Part shown: positions 20,387-29,334 of the stretch, piece after piece
Position numbering within the stretch: position 1 is the stretch's first letter
Layout of the letters: each line of letters begins with the position of its first letter
NCBI RefSeq assembly: GCF_001974875.1
Contig: NZ_MTQD01000005.1
Location: 186,001-250,000, forward strand
Direction of reading: 5' to 3'
DNA: 64,000 bases
DNA from: Pseudoalteromonas sp. EB27
GTDB lineage: Bacteria > Pseudomonadota > Gammaproteobacteria > Enterobacterales > Alteromonadaceae
The notes under the pieces: model-generated
What the model was told of the DNA's origin: nothing
The model's input: only the letters and a program-made list of their open reading frames with translations
Database searches by the model: none
Made by a program: the position numbers and the translations under genes

Positions 20387-22609
20387 TTATAGCTCAAAAT
20401 CTTTTTTGAATTTTAAACCAAATTCGCTGCGGTCATTACTACGCATTACACCAACAAAACCTGATTGTTGTAGACGACCAACATCGTAAACTTCGTTTAG
20501 AACGTTTTCACCATACAGTGTAACTTCCATATCGCCATATGGATTAGTGTACGAAATATTAAAACCAACTAATTCACGAGAATCAATAGTCTCACTTTGG
20601 TTGTAAACTGATTGACCTTGCATTTCACTGCGATACGAATAATTAGCATTAAACGCAAGTGTTGCGCCACTCTCTAAATCCATAAAGTAAGAAGGTGCAA
20701 CCATGACAGTCCAGCGTGGTGTAAGTGCTGGTGAATCGCCTTTACCTATGCCTTGTACGCCCTCAGTAACTTCTGTTATTTCAGAATCTAAATAACCAAC
20801 TGCACTACGAATAGTAAAGTCATCGGTAATAGCAACGGTTGTTTCAAGTTCAATACCTTGCGCTTTAGATTGACCCGCATTTTCTACAATTGTTACAAAG
20901 CCACCACCCGCTGTTGGATCTGAAAACGGTAATGCTAAATCGGTGTAATCAGTCACAAATACCGCAAGCATCATAGATACATTTTCGTGTACTTGGCCTT
21001 TTAAACCCATTTCGTAGTTAACCGCTTTTGTTTCGTCAAACGATACAAATTGATCTGGTCCACCAAATGGACGCGGTGGAAAACCACCTGTTTGATAACC
21101 TTTTTGAACCTGGCCATACACATTCATATTATTGCTAAGCTGATAAGATGCATTTACATCCCACGTAACTGCATCAAAATCCGCACTTACATACTTACGA
21201 GTTGGAAATGATGGGAATATAGCATTTGCATCTTTCTTATCTTTTGAATAACGAAGGCCACCACCAACCGTTAAATCGTCTGTTAAATCGTAGCTGGCAT
21301 TTATATATGCTGCATACGAATTAGTTTCTTGGTTAATTTCAAATTCGCCGTAACCACCAAATGATTCTGTTACACCATCATTCAACAAGCCATTAGGTGT
21401 ATTAAATGGGCTAAATACAAACGGGCCTGAACGTGTAAAGCCATCTTCATTAAAAAAGTAAAGACCAGATACAAAGTCCATATTATCGAATGTTGCATTT
21501 AGCTGAACTTCAAAAGAGTATTGATCAGCACCGCCCTCCTCTGGGAACTCAGACAAGTTTAAAGGTGATGCATCATCATCTAGGCCACCTTCATACTCAG
21601 ATGTACGGTAACTTGAGATAAACTTAGTAGTATAAGTGTCGTTAATTGCCCAATCGGCTGAAAACGATGTGCCCCAACCTGAGTAAGAGGTAGATTCAAT
21701 ACCCGCAACGGTTGTACCTAAATCATCAGGGTCTGATGGAATTAAATCTTGAGTCAATAATGGGAAATCTCCATTAAACACATCGCTTGCATCTAGCGGA
21801 TCAGTTAATTCAATTGTGTAGGGCGATTGGCCAGATTCGTTATCGACACCATCTAAAGAAAAAGTAAATGCTAAGTCGGTATTTACTTGCCATTTAAGTG
21901 CAACACGGCCGCTAAACTCCTCTTCTTCACCAATTTCTTTTTCTGGGTTTGCTAAATTAACTGCCTCGCCCACACCATCACGTGTTTTGTACGATGCACT
22001 TGCAGACATACTTACTTCATCTGTTAGTGAATTGTTAAAATAAACATCACCTGCAATACGTCCGCGACTCCCCAGCTTTGCAGTAGTAGTTACAATACCT
22101 TCATCACCAGGTTGTTTGGTAATTACATTTACAGCGCCACCTAATGTATTACGGCCATATAAAGTACCTTGTGGGCCACGAAGCACTTCAACACGCTCAA
22201 CATTAGGTAATGATAAGTTAGAACCCATTTGACGACCTAAGTACACACCATCAAGATACACACCCACACCCGGATCGGTAGTTATTATATGATCTTGCAA
22301 ACCTATACCGCGGATAAATACAGACGCATGCGCAGAATTACCCACGCCATAGCGGGTAATATTTAAATTTGGAACATATTTACCAATATCTTCTAAGTTA
22401 CTCATATTGGCTTTATCAATTAGATTAGCGCCAATTGACGTGATAGCGGTTGGAGATTCAAACAGGCTCTCTGTACGTTTACGAGCTGTGACTTCTATCT
22501 TTTCGAATGCGTCTTGTTTAGCTGTTGTTTTAGCTTCTTCGCTGTTTACAGAGGTAGTGAGTGAAGCAAGAATTGCTAAGCTTAACTGTGAGAGGTTACG
22601 TAATTTCAA
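20387..22609 (-). CDS. TonB-dependent outer-membrane receptor, ligand unknown
   Basis: About 740 residues: signal peptide (MKLRNLSQLSLAILASLTTSVNS), TonB box near FEKIEVTARKR, plug domain (ESPTAITSIGANLIDKA ... RGPQGTLYGRNTLGGAVNVITK) and a 22-strand barrel ending in an aromatic-rich strand (RSNDRSEFGLKFKKDFEL). It imports a ligand using TonB energy. There is no ATG at the N-terminus: a TTG at 22609, six bases after GGAG, is the best start, since a TTG 12 bases upstream overlaps that site. No transport or degradation genes are next to it, so the substrate cannot be named. Confidence 0.93.
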   Translation of the reverse strand: MKLRNLSQLSLAILASLTTSVNSEEAKTTAKQDAFEKIEVTARKRTESLFESPTAITSIGANLIDKANMSNLEDIGKYVPNLNITRYGVGNSAHASVFIRGIGLQDHIITTDPGVGVYLDGVYLGRQMGSNLSLPNVERVEVLRGPQGTLYGRNTLGGAVNVITKQPGDEGIVTTTAKLGSRGRIAGDVYFNNSLTDEVSMSASASYKTRDGVGEAVNLANPEKEIGEEEEFSGRVALKWQVNTDLAFTFSLDGVDNESGQSPYTIELTDPLDASDVFNGDFPLLTQDLIPSDPDDLGTTVAGIESTSYSGWGTSFSADWAINDTYTTKFISSYRTSEYEGGLDDDASPLNLSEFPEEGGADQYSFEVQLNATFDNMDFVSGLYFFNEDGFTRSGPFVFSPFNTPNGLLNDGVTESFGGYGEFEINQETNSYAAYINASYDLTDDLTVGGGLRYSKDKKDANAIFPSFPTRKYVSADFDAVTWDVNASYQLSNNMNVYGQVQKGYQTGGFPPRPFGGPDQFVSFDETKAVNYEMGLKGQVHENVSMMLAVFVTDYTDLALPFSDPTAGGGFVTIVENAGQSKAQGIELETTVAITDDFTIRSAVGYLDSEITEVTEGVQGIGKGDSPALTPRWTVMVAPSYFMDLESGATLAFNANYSYRSEMQGQSVYNQSETIDSRELVGFNISYTNPYGDMEVTLYGENVLNEVYDVGRLQQSGFVGVMRSNDRSEFGLKFKKDFEL

Positions 22610-23017
22610 AATATTCTCCAAAGGATACCGGATGATTTAGTTATGCATTTATACTTAAGAGTATAAAATTCAGGCATAAAAAAGATGCTTAATAGCACCT
22701 TTCCTCTGGACGGGTATTATATGACAGAATTGTGAAGAAATGTATAAATTATTTGAATGAATGTATAAAGAATAAAAGTGATTTAGACATTGTTAGTTTT
22801 TGGTGGATTATCACAAATCAACAACATTGATATCGACCTCACTAAAAAATTGTTTTAAAACAAAAAATCGCATAAGTTCAATTTTAAAAAACACATAAAA
22901 TGTACTTTACACATGCACTTTAGTGTATAAAAAAAGAGCTAAAACACATTCTCCTATCATTGAAATTAACTAAAAATAAGAATATAGTACTAAAATGTAA
23001 TCTATGGATAGAATATT
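22610..23017. other. Divergent promoter region between TonB receptor and CsgD-like regulator
   Basis: This 408-base AT-rich gap holds the receptor leader with its hairpins (22621-22721) and, on the plus strand, the unresolved promoter of the regulator. A TATAAT on the minus strand at 22716-22721 is the best receptor -10; its -35 (TACATT) is weak. No gene was seen. Confidence 0.5.
22678..22699 (-). terminator. Terminator-like hairpin in the leader of the TonB receptor
   Basis: On the minus strand GGTGCT / AGCATC (one G-T pair) around ATTA is followed by TTTTTT. It lies about 20 bases after a TATAAT box and about 70 bases before the receptor start, so it would act inside the leader rather than at a gene end. 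A second hairpin TTATACT-CTTA-AGTATAA follows. It could be an attenuator. Confidence 0.5.
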
Positions 23018-23617
23018 ATGAATATTATGAATATTGTAAATACAGTAGATAAAAGCCAAAAATGCTTCACCAACTCAAATTACACCTCACTTTTTTGTGT
23101 TGCAGCTGACTTCAACGTCCTACTCGTTAATTATCAAGCTTTAAACGTCATTACCAATTATGAACTTATAAATCAGTTTATGCTAAAAAACGGTCATCAA
23201 GGACTCGTTATTTTTGACGTACCCAAAGACGGAGATGTACTCGCATTAAAAGAATGGCCTAATTTAAAAGGGTTGTTTTATGAAGGTACTGACGAGATAC
23301 TATTTCAGCAAGGGTTAGAAGCTATAGAGCAAGGAAAACTTTGGTTTCCACGTGCTGTAACTGACGGTTGGATGAGACAAATGCTAGCGAGTGAACAGCA
23401 AACCACACTGCAATCCAACAATTTAACATGTAAAGAAATGAAAGTATTAAACTTATTATTTTCAGGCTTACATTCAAGTGCAATTGCCGACACTTTATTT
23501 ATAAGTGAAGCTACTGTTCGCGTACATTTACACAAAGTTTATCAAAAGATTGCTGTGAAGAACAAGCAACAAGCATTACTTTGGTGTCAAAAAAACTTAA
23601 ATAGAATTAATAGTTAA
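23018..23617 (+). CDS. CsgD-like LuxR-family transcriptional regulator
   Basis: A 199-residue regulator with an N-terminal receiver-like domain and a C-terminal LuxR helix-turn-helix (about 135-199). It resembles E. coli CsgD in both halves: EWPNLKGLFYEGTDE against NWPHINGVFYSMEDQ, and LFISEATVRVHLHKVYQKIAVKN against a CsgD segment of the same pattern. The receiver lacks a normal phosphorylation site, as in CsgD. CsgD controls curli and biofilm matrix. Here no curli genes are present; the 3' end overlaps the end of a chaperone-usher pilus operon by 11 bases, suggesting it controls those pili. Several in-frame ATGs lie at the start; 23018 is used. Confidence 0.85.
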   Translation: MNIMNIVNTVDKSQKCFTNSNYTSLFCVAADFNVLLVNYQALNVITNYELINQFMLKNGHQGLVIFDVPKDGDVLALKEWPNLKGLFYEGTDEILFQQGLEAIEQGKLWFPRAVTDGWMRQMLASEQQTTLQSNNLTCKEMKVLNLLFSGLHSSAIADTLFISEATVRVHLHKVYQKIAVKNKQQALLWCQKNLNRINS

Positions 23618-24458
23618 GCGGGCTTATTTGAAACCTTATTGTATCTGAATATTCTCCGGCAGCTTGCCTTTCAAAATCATTTAGTTGAATTTTTAAAGGT
23701 AATAAATAAACGGTCTGCCTTGAATATAAGAATTTATGTTGTGATACGTTATTTAGTTCAAGCCAACTTCCTGCCAGATCTAGACTGTAATTAATTGCAT
23801 ATTTATCTCTATAGAGACTATGTATTAATCTACCATTATTATCTGAACTTACAGATAATTGAATATCTGAATTAGTAACAACTTGTAAGCTAGGTAACAT
23901 AGTGTATTCCTTACCCGGAATTAACTCTCCCAAATTAATAGTATTTGAAAATGTATTATACCCAAGTACAGAAAGACTTGTTCTAGGCGCAATATTTTCT
24001 TGAATGCTATATTCTTGTTCATCTAACAACTTGCTCCCCTGGTCGTATAATTTCATTTGAAGTCTATCTGTATAAACACCAGCTTTAATAGGCGTTCCTG
24101 ATGGTATTAGTAAAGACAATATCGTCGAAGAATTAGTAAAGCTCAACTTTAAAGTTGATGTGCTTACTAACTGACTCTGTATACTTTGCATTTGGTACGG
24201 AACACTTTGAAATTGCCCTTTTAACTGAGCTTGGTTCTCACTTGTAATCAAGAGCTGTAATTGACAATTCTCATCATTAATAACGCTTATACGTAGCTCT
24301 TTCTTAGAGTCTACTTGCTGTAAGGCATGGTAGCTTTCAAAATCATCATAAATATGTTCAATCTTATCGAACCTAGCAGCACATTGCGCATGAATTAAAG
24401 GCGTAAAAATAAATAGTGCTAAACCACCCAATAATAAACTTACTTTTTTATTGTACAT
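23607..24458 (-). CDS. Probable tip subunit or adhesin of the chaperone-usher pilus
   Basis: A 283-residue secreted protein (signal peptide MYNKKVSLLLGGLALFIFTPLIHA) that ends with AGEYSDTIRFQISPLNY. This echoes the C-terminal motif of the two pilins (YAGTYADTLMLAI, YAGSYQDVLRIEM), which suggests a pilin-like assembly domain at its C-terminus; its larger size and last position after the usher suggest a tip subunit. The start at 24458 follows AAAGGAGCT and overlaps the usher end by 11 bases, so the two are translationally coupled. The N-terminal domain was not recognised. Ligand unknown. Confidence 0.75.
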   Translation of the reverse strand: MYNKKVSLLLGGLALFIFTPLIHAQCAARFDKIEHIYDDFESYHALQQVDSKKELRISVINDENCQLQLLITSENQAQLKGQFQSVPYQMQSIQSQLVSTSTLKLSFTNSSTILSLLIPSGTPIKAGVYTDRLQMKLYDQGSKLLDEQEYSIQENIAPRTSLSVLGYNTFSNTINLGELIPGKEYTMLPSLQVVTNSDIQLSVSSDNNGRLIHSLYRDKYAINYSLDLAGSWLELNNVSQHKFLYSRQTVYLLPLKIQLNDFERQAAGEYSDTIRFQISPLNY

Positions 24459-26856
24459 AAATAGCTCCTTTGCGCTGTAATTGCTCACCTTCAGATACTT
24501 CAATCGTAAAATGTGACTTTTCTGCATTATTAAGTGTAATTTCATAATTACAGGCGGTTAAACCTGTTAATGCAAATCGTCCTTTTTTATTCGTAAAAAA
24601 TGTATGCTCCTTCTTACTACTATTATCTAAACAAATAGCTGTTCCAACCTGTAACGATAGTGGTTTTTTTTGTTGGTCGAACAACGTTGCAATGACTGAT
24701 ATGTTAGCAGCAGTCCCTATTGTAATTGCATGGCCCGTTCGATAAGGTGAATAAAGAGTAATAATACCAGAACCTATATCATACCCTGGCGCTAAGTTGT
24801 CAATATCGACTGCAACGTTGGTCGAGGCGTATGAACTTATATCGTTTAATAAAATAGTCTCGAAGTCTTCATTATCTGCTCTATATACATCTTCATATTG
24901 CCCCAATATAACTTTTTTTCCTTTAAGGCTAGAGTGAGGCTCTATTAAAGCGAAGCTATCGTATATTGGTTTCCCAACAGCCCAACTCTTATCTGCAAAT
25001 GCTATACTTGACGCCAAGCTTAATCGGCTCTGATGGTAAGCTGAGTCCTCATTAAATTGCTCATAAAAACTCCCATGATCAAAGTTCATAACAAAACGAT
25101 TCGCGTTGTATTGAGTATTTAAATCAAAAATAGCTTCATTTAGATCATTTTTTTCAAGCCCAGCTCTTATGTTCAAAGCTCCAACATAGCGCTGATTACT
25201 ATCTTGAGAGAATTCTAAACGTGTTTTGTCACGCCTAGATTGATGAGATAATTTAGCCCGTCGAGTATTAGAAAACTTATAAGTGACAGACAACCTTACA
25301 TCCCATTGACTTTCTTCAGCGAGACCCTCCCACTGCCCACCTAAACTATATCTCCATTGGCTATTATCGATCTCACCAGAAAGACTAACCCCAATTGATT
25401 TATCAAACTGAGCTTCATCATATGACCTTGATAAGCTTGTAAAAAAAGATGTTTGCGTATTATCTCCCCAAAAAAAACTATAATTAGCCTGAATATAATG
25501 CTCTCTTAAGCGAGAACTAGATTGAGAATCAGGCCGATAACCAAGGCCAGTAAAATATCTTGATGAGTATTCATAACCCACCGTAATGTCAGTGTTATTA
25601 TCACTATGATTTCTATAGTTACTATAAACAATGCGATAGGCATGGCCTGTTTTTTCATTGAAACTTATCGCATTTTCAAACGCAATCTGTCCAATTTTAG
25701 CTGCATAAATATTTTTAAAACCAACCTGCTGAGAATACTCATCACCTTGCACTGCCGCACCAGCTGTCCAGCTAGGTGTAATACCATAATCAAGATAAAA
25801 GCTGACTAGTGGCTCGTCGTAATCATAATCTAGATCACTACCTAAGCGTGAAGGAACACCTAAATGAAACTCATATTCAAGTTGCCCTTGAGCAAAAAGA
25901 TCTAAACCGGTCGTTACATCAAAATCAACAAAACGGACTACTCCTGCTATATCAGTGATCCTCAGAGTAATATTATTGCTTCCTTCAGTAAGGGGAATAT
26001 CATCAAGAGAATATATACCTGCGGCTAAATTAAGCTTTTGTACTATCCGCTCGCCAACTAACACCTCTACAGAGGATGGACTCTCTAAGGTAAAGCTACG
26101 TGAAGCGCTGGGCCTGATAGGTCTGTCAGAAACTAGCGAAAAATCATGTGAAAGCGACAAACCGAGTACCCGTGCTGTTGATTGAAAATAACTACCTGAA
26201 CTATAATTATCACCAATTGATATCCGAAGCCCACTGAGCGGTAGGTCATGTATTACACGAGTACCTAAGCGCCTAATATTTGATGAAGTAGGGGCTACTT
26301 CAGATAAATACTCAACTTCGTTTTCTAAAACCCACCCTTCCCAGCTCACTACCATTTCAGAGCGAATAGCTAAAAGCTCATCTATTGTGTCCTCGCTTTT
26401 ATCTTGCTGATAAAAATAACTTGAATAAGCATTAATAAACCCACTTAGTTTAGCGGGTTCCGATGCTGTTAAATTCCTTGAATCAGATTTTAAACTTAGC
26501 TGCTGAGGGCGAGTCAGAGTAAGAGGTACTGATATTGCTAAGCTAAAATCACTCATATCGAATGAAATATTATATCCAAATGACTCTAATGCTTTTGTAT
26601 CAACAATATTCTTATGAACTTTAGACTCTAAAGAATCAAAATCTTCTGAAAATAAAAGTCGTTCGAATGAAACTTTAATTTCACTCCATTTAAGTGATAG
26701 ATTATCATTTGGATCAACTGCGAGAGTTAATTTACCAATAGCATTTTTATTCAGTTCTGCTTCAACGCTGAGTTCGATGGTTCTTTTAGACGGGTTAATT
26801 TTTGAGTAACATAATTGAGTAAAGCTCAATAAAAATATGCATAATAAAACTCGCAT
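24448..26856 (-). CDS. Fimbrial outer-membrane usher protein
   Basis: An 802-residue usher that would catalyse pilus polymerisation across the outer membrane. It has a signal peptide (to about residue 18), a beta-rich N-terminal domain, a plug-like region with SFTLESPSSVEVLVGERIVQKLNLAAGIYSLDDIPLTEGSNNITL typical of ushers (here cited as residues about 250-300), a long barrel rich in Tyr/Ser/Asn, and a C-terminal domain with a CarboxypepD_reg-like turn (NKKGRFALTGLTACNYEITL). It is two bases from the preceding chaperone. The organisation resembles archaic/alternative rather than PapC-type systems. Confidence 0.9.
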   Translation of the reverse strand: MRVLLCIFLLSFTQLCYSKINPSKRTIELSVEAELNKNAIGKLTLAVDPNDNLSLKWSEIKVSFERLLFSEDFDSLESKVHKNIVDTKALESFGYNISFDMSDFSLAISVPLTLTRPQQLSLKSDSRNLTASEPAKLSGFINAYSSYFYQQDKSEDTIDELLAIRSEMVVSWEGWVLENEVEYLSEVAPTSSNIRRLGTRVIHDLPLSGLRISIGDNYSSGSYFQSTARVLGLSLSHDFSLVSDRPIRPSASRSFTLESPSSVEVLVGERIVQKLNLAAGIYSLDDIPLTEGSNNITLRITDIAGVVRFVDFDVTTGLDLFAQGQLEYEFHLGVPSRLGSDLDYDYDEPLVSFYLDYGITPSWTAGAAVQGDEYSQQVGFKNIYAAKIGQIAFENAISFNEKTGHAYRIVYSNYRNHSDNNTDITVGYEYSSRYFTGLGYRPDSQSSSRLREHYIQANYSFFWGDNTQTSFFTSLSRSYDEAQFDKSIGVSLSGEIDNSQWRYSLGGQWEGLAEESQWDVRLSVTYKFSNTRRAKLSHQSRRDKTRLEFSQDSNQRYVGALNIRAGLEKNDLNEAIFDLNTQYNANRFVMNFDHGSFYEQFNEDSAYHQSRLSLASSIAFADKSWAVGKPIYDSFALIEPHSSLKGKKVILGQYEDVYRADNEDFETILLNDISSYASTNVAVDIDNLAPGYDIGSGIITLYSPYRTGHAITIGTAANISVIATLFDQQKKPLSLQVGTAICLDNSSKKEHTFFTNKKGRFALTGLTACNYEITLNNAEKSHFTIEVSEGEQLQRKGAIYVQ

Positions 26857-26858
26857 AA

Positions 26859-27575
26859 CTAGCGAGCCAGCACTAAACGTAAATGATTTAAACTTCCTCT
26901 CTGTAAAGATTGCGGAATAGGGACTTTTATGACACTGGTGCTATTAGGAGCAAAAAAAACATCGTATCCGTTTGCTTTTAATTGATCTTTTAAAATTCGA
27001 TCGCTCAAGGTTTTATTTTTAGTAATCTTTATTTCATAATCACTTAATCGTCCAGCCCCTTTTCCTTCATTTAATACTTCAGTGACGATAAAGCCATCCT
27101 CAACATGAGGTTCTTTTATAATCAGTTTAGGAACTAATCTAGGTTGATCCAAATGAACAATTAAATTTACATTTAACAACATCGTAAGTTGTGACTGTTT
27201 ATTTATAGACTGATTTGCAATGGGCTGCTCAATCAAACTAACTTGATAGCTTTTATCTGTACTAGGAAGTTTTTTATCTAACCATCTAAATTGCAACTGT
27301 TGGCTTTGCCCTGGTTGCAAAAATAGCGATGGAGGAAAAACCCACAATGGAGAGTCATCTAAAGAAATTAATTTAGGCGTGCCTTGAGAAAAGTCAATTT
27401 CGTAAATTTGAATATCAAAAGCAATGTCTCTTGGTAATTGATTATGGACCAAGCTAGAAGCGTTACTTGAACGACTATCAGGAGAGAAAGTAACCACCAT
27501 AGGCGTTACCTCTACAGCAAAAACAGGTGCAATTACAATTATATATATAAAAAAGTAACTGCATATCCGCAGCAT
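26859..27575 (-). CDS. Second pilus periplasmic chaperone
   Basis: A 238-residue PapD-like protein with a signal peptide (about 1-20), an N-terminal immunoglobulin-like domain (VEVTPMVVTFSPDSRSSNASSLVHNQ, then PPSLFLQPGQSQQLQFRW, YQVSLIEQ) and a second Ig domain. It would cap subunits in the periplasm. The stop of the first chaperone and its ATG share a base (TAATG). Two chaperones in one operon is unusual for the sigma/archaic type, and one may serve the tip subunit and the other the pilins; this is inference. Confidence 0.88.
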   Translation of the reverse strand: MLRICSYFFIYIIVIAPVFAVEVTPMVVTFSPDSRSSNASSLVHNQLPRDIAFDIQIYEIDFSQGTPKLISLDDSPLWVFPPSLFLQPGQSQQLQFRWLDKKLPSTDKSYQVSLIEQPIANQSINKQSQLTMLLNVNLIVHLDQPRLVPKLIIKEPHVEDGFIVTEVLNEGKGAGRLSDYEIKITKNKTLSDRILKDQLKANGYDVFFAPNSTSVIKVPIPQSLQRGSLNHLRLVLAR

Positions 27576-28273
27576 TAAAAATTGACCTCTAGATCACTGC
27601 TTGCTGCATTAAATTTTGTTGGAATTTTTATTGAGACCTCACGGCTAGATTTTGGTAATAAAATTTTTCCAGTCAATGCTTTACTTAATTCAGCACCTTC
27701 TAATAATAGCTCTTGATCATCGCCTTTAATAAGCCACTGTGCCTGCGATAAGCGAATATATTTATTGCCTGTATTTTCCAGAAGCACATTCCATGTTTCT
27801 GTATCTACTTGGCGTTTATTTTTAATTAATAATTTTGCCTCAGCACCTTTAGGCACCACATTAAACAAAGTCCTAAAGCTAACTGACATACCAACGCCTG
27901 ATTGCCCCGCTTTCTCTAAATCAACAGATACCTGATCAATGGCTATACGGTACGCTTTCGAATTTTCTAATATTGGCTCCCCAATATATCGAACAATTAC
28001 TGATTGACTCTTTCCGGACGGTATAATCGTAGTCATAGGAATAATTAAAAAGTCATCTTCGTTCGCTTTTAATGCTTCATCACCGTTAGGAGCAATTAGT
28101 AAATCAAAAGCTGATATTTCGATAGTTAAAGGGCTATCTGAAGGGTTTGATATGCGAATGGTTTGCTGTGACTGGCTACCTGATGATTCAAGCTCTGCGA
28201 CCATTGGCTTTACTTGAAAAGCCTGTGATGAGTATGAAGTAAGTAAAAAAACAATTAAAAATAGATAGCGCAT
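27575..28273 (-). CDS. First pilus periplasmic chaperone
   Basis: A 232-residue PapD-like chaperone with signal peptide (MRYLFLIVFLLTSYSSQA), G1-strand-like MVAELESSGSQSQQTIRISNPSDSPLTIEIS, a central FLIIPMTTIIPSGKSQSVIVRYIG block and YRIAIDQVSV at the end of domain 1. A strong GAGGGAC site precedes the ATG. It lies downstream of the two pilins, separated by a hairpin at 28296-28319 that may lower its expression. Confidence 0.9.
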   Translation of the reverse strand: MRYLFLIVFLLTSYSSQAFQVKPMVAELESSGSQSQQTIRISNPSDSPLTIEISAFDLLIAPNGDEALKANEDDFLIIPMTTIIPSGKSQSVIVRYIGEPILENSKAYRIAIDQVSVDLEKAGQSGVGMSVSFRTLFNVVPKGAEAKLLIKNKRQVDTETWNVLLENTGNKYIRLSQAQWLIKGDDQELLLEGAELSKALTGKILLPKSSREVSIKIPTKFNAASSDLEVNF

Positions 28274-28295
28274 ATAAAGTCCCTCTTAATAAATT

Positions 28296-28319
28296 AAAAG
28301 GCAGTAGCTACTGCCTTTT
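28296..28319 (-). terminator. Hairpin between the pilins and the chaperones (attenuator-like)
   Basis: A perfect 24-base palindrome, AAAAGGCAGTAG joined directly to CTACTGCCTTTT, followed on the minus strand by AATTTATT. It lies in the 60-base gap between the second pilin and the first chaperone in what is otherwise one tightly spaced operon, so it may be a partial terminator giving pilin excess. Confidence 0.75.
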
Positions 28320-28333
28320 AATATACTGAATGA

Positions 28334-28810
28334 TTAGTTAGCTGTAATTGCTAGCATCAGCGTATCTGCGTAAGTACCTGCATAAACAGGGGCTTGCGTC
28401 ACAGTTAGTAAAATATTACCTGCGACTCCTCCGGCAGCAAGCGTTGGCGAACCAGGCTGACTTTGCGATTCAGACTGATCGTTTTGGCCATTTTCAGCTG
28501 AAAGCGTAAAATCAAATGTTCCTGCAGTTAACTTGGCTGTGTAGCCGACACCACGATCTTCATGGTCAGCATTTTGTAAATGTCCTTCAGATGTTGTTAA
28601 TGACATTGTTGCACCATCAACATCATTACACTGCAAATCAAAACCTACATTTTTAGTTGCACCATTTGATAATGTTTGAAAGAATTGTGTAGTGTTAATG
28701 TTGCTCACCCCACAAACCGATGACACTGCACCACCTACATTTAGATTTTCAGCAAATGCTGCGCCAGATGTTAGAGTTGCGATTGCTGATAACACGATTA
28801 ACTTTTTCAT
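28334..28810 (-). CDS. Probable major pilin subunit
   Basis: A 158-residue secreted protein: signal peptide MKKLIVLSAIATLTSGAAFA, an N-terminal VGGAVSSVCGVSN segment with a cysteine, a second cysteine (LQCND) able to form the usual pilin disulfide, and a C-terminal motif YAGTYADTLMLAITAN typical of subunits assembled by donor-strand exchange in spore-coat-U-like or archaic chaperone-usher pili. AAGGAA precedes the ATG. It lies 53 bases after the other pilin. Confidence 0.82.
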   Translation of the reverse strand: MKKLIVLSAIATLTSGAAFAENLNVGGAVSSVCGVSNINTTQFFQTLSNGATKNVGFDLQCNDVDGATMSLTTSEGHLQNADHEDRGVGYTAKLTAGTFDFTLSAENGQNDQSESQSQPGSPTLAAGGVAGNILLTVTQAPVYAGTYADTLMLAITAN

Positions 28811-28863
28811 TTTAATATTCCTTATCCATGTGACATATTTGTTTATATTTAATAGTTAGTGTT

Positions 28864-29334
28864 TTACCAAACTCCACCAGATACAACCGATGGTGTCATT
28901 TCTATGCGAAGCACATCCTGGTAACTTCCGGCATAAATTAAAGGCTCATCTAGTTTTAGTTGTAATTTAGCTACGCTGTTAAATAAAATCTCATTAACGT
29001 CAAAATTGTACATAGATTTGAGCTCAAGTGCTGTTGCAGAAACGTCGCTTGAAACCCCCTCTATTGACCAATTTAGGTTATAAGAATTTATTTGAGTACT
29101 TTGCTGATGGCGCAGGCCACCGTTTTCAGATTGCATTGATACTCGCATAGGTGAATTACAATTAATCACTAGCTTTGTACTCGCGAGGCCATCTGAAGAA
29201 AAACGTAGGTTGTTATTTTGAGTAGTAAAGCCGCACACTGGTGAGATATGACCTACCAGAGTTAAACTTACTTCATCGTTACTGAATGCATTCATTGCAA
29301 AGCAGCATAATAAAAACCAAGTTAGCTTCTTCAT
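28864..29334 (-). CDS. Pilin-like subunit, first gene of the pilus operon
   Basis: A 156-residue secreted protein with signal peptide (MKKLTWFLLCCFAMNAFS), the segment LVGHISPVCGFTTQ matching the other pilin's VGGAVSSVCGV, a second cysteine (VINCNS) and the end YAGSYQDVLRIEMTP. The pair of cysteines and the end motif identify it as a paralogue of the 28334-28810 pilin; it may be a minor subunit. The ATG at 29334 has AAGGA ten bases upstream; an ATG at 29343 lies almost on that site. Confidence 0.8.
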   Translation of the reverse strand: MKKLTWFLLCCFAMNAFSNDEVSLTLVGHISPVCGFTTQNNNLRFSSDGLASTKLVINCNSPMRVSMQSENGGLRHQQSTQINSYNLNWSIEGVSSDVSATALELKSMYNFDVNEILFNSVAKLQLKLDEPLIYAGSYQDVLRIEMTPSVVSGGVW

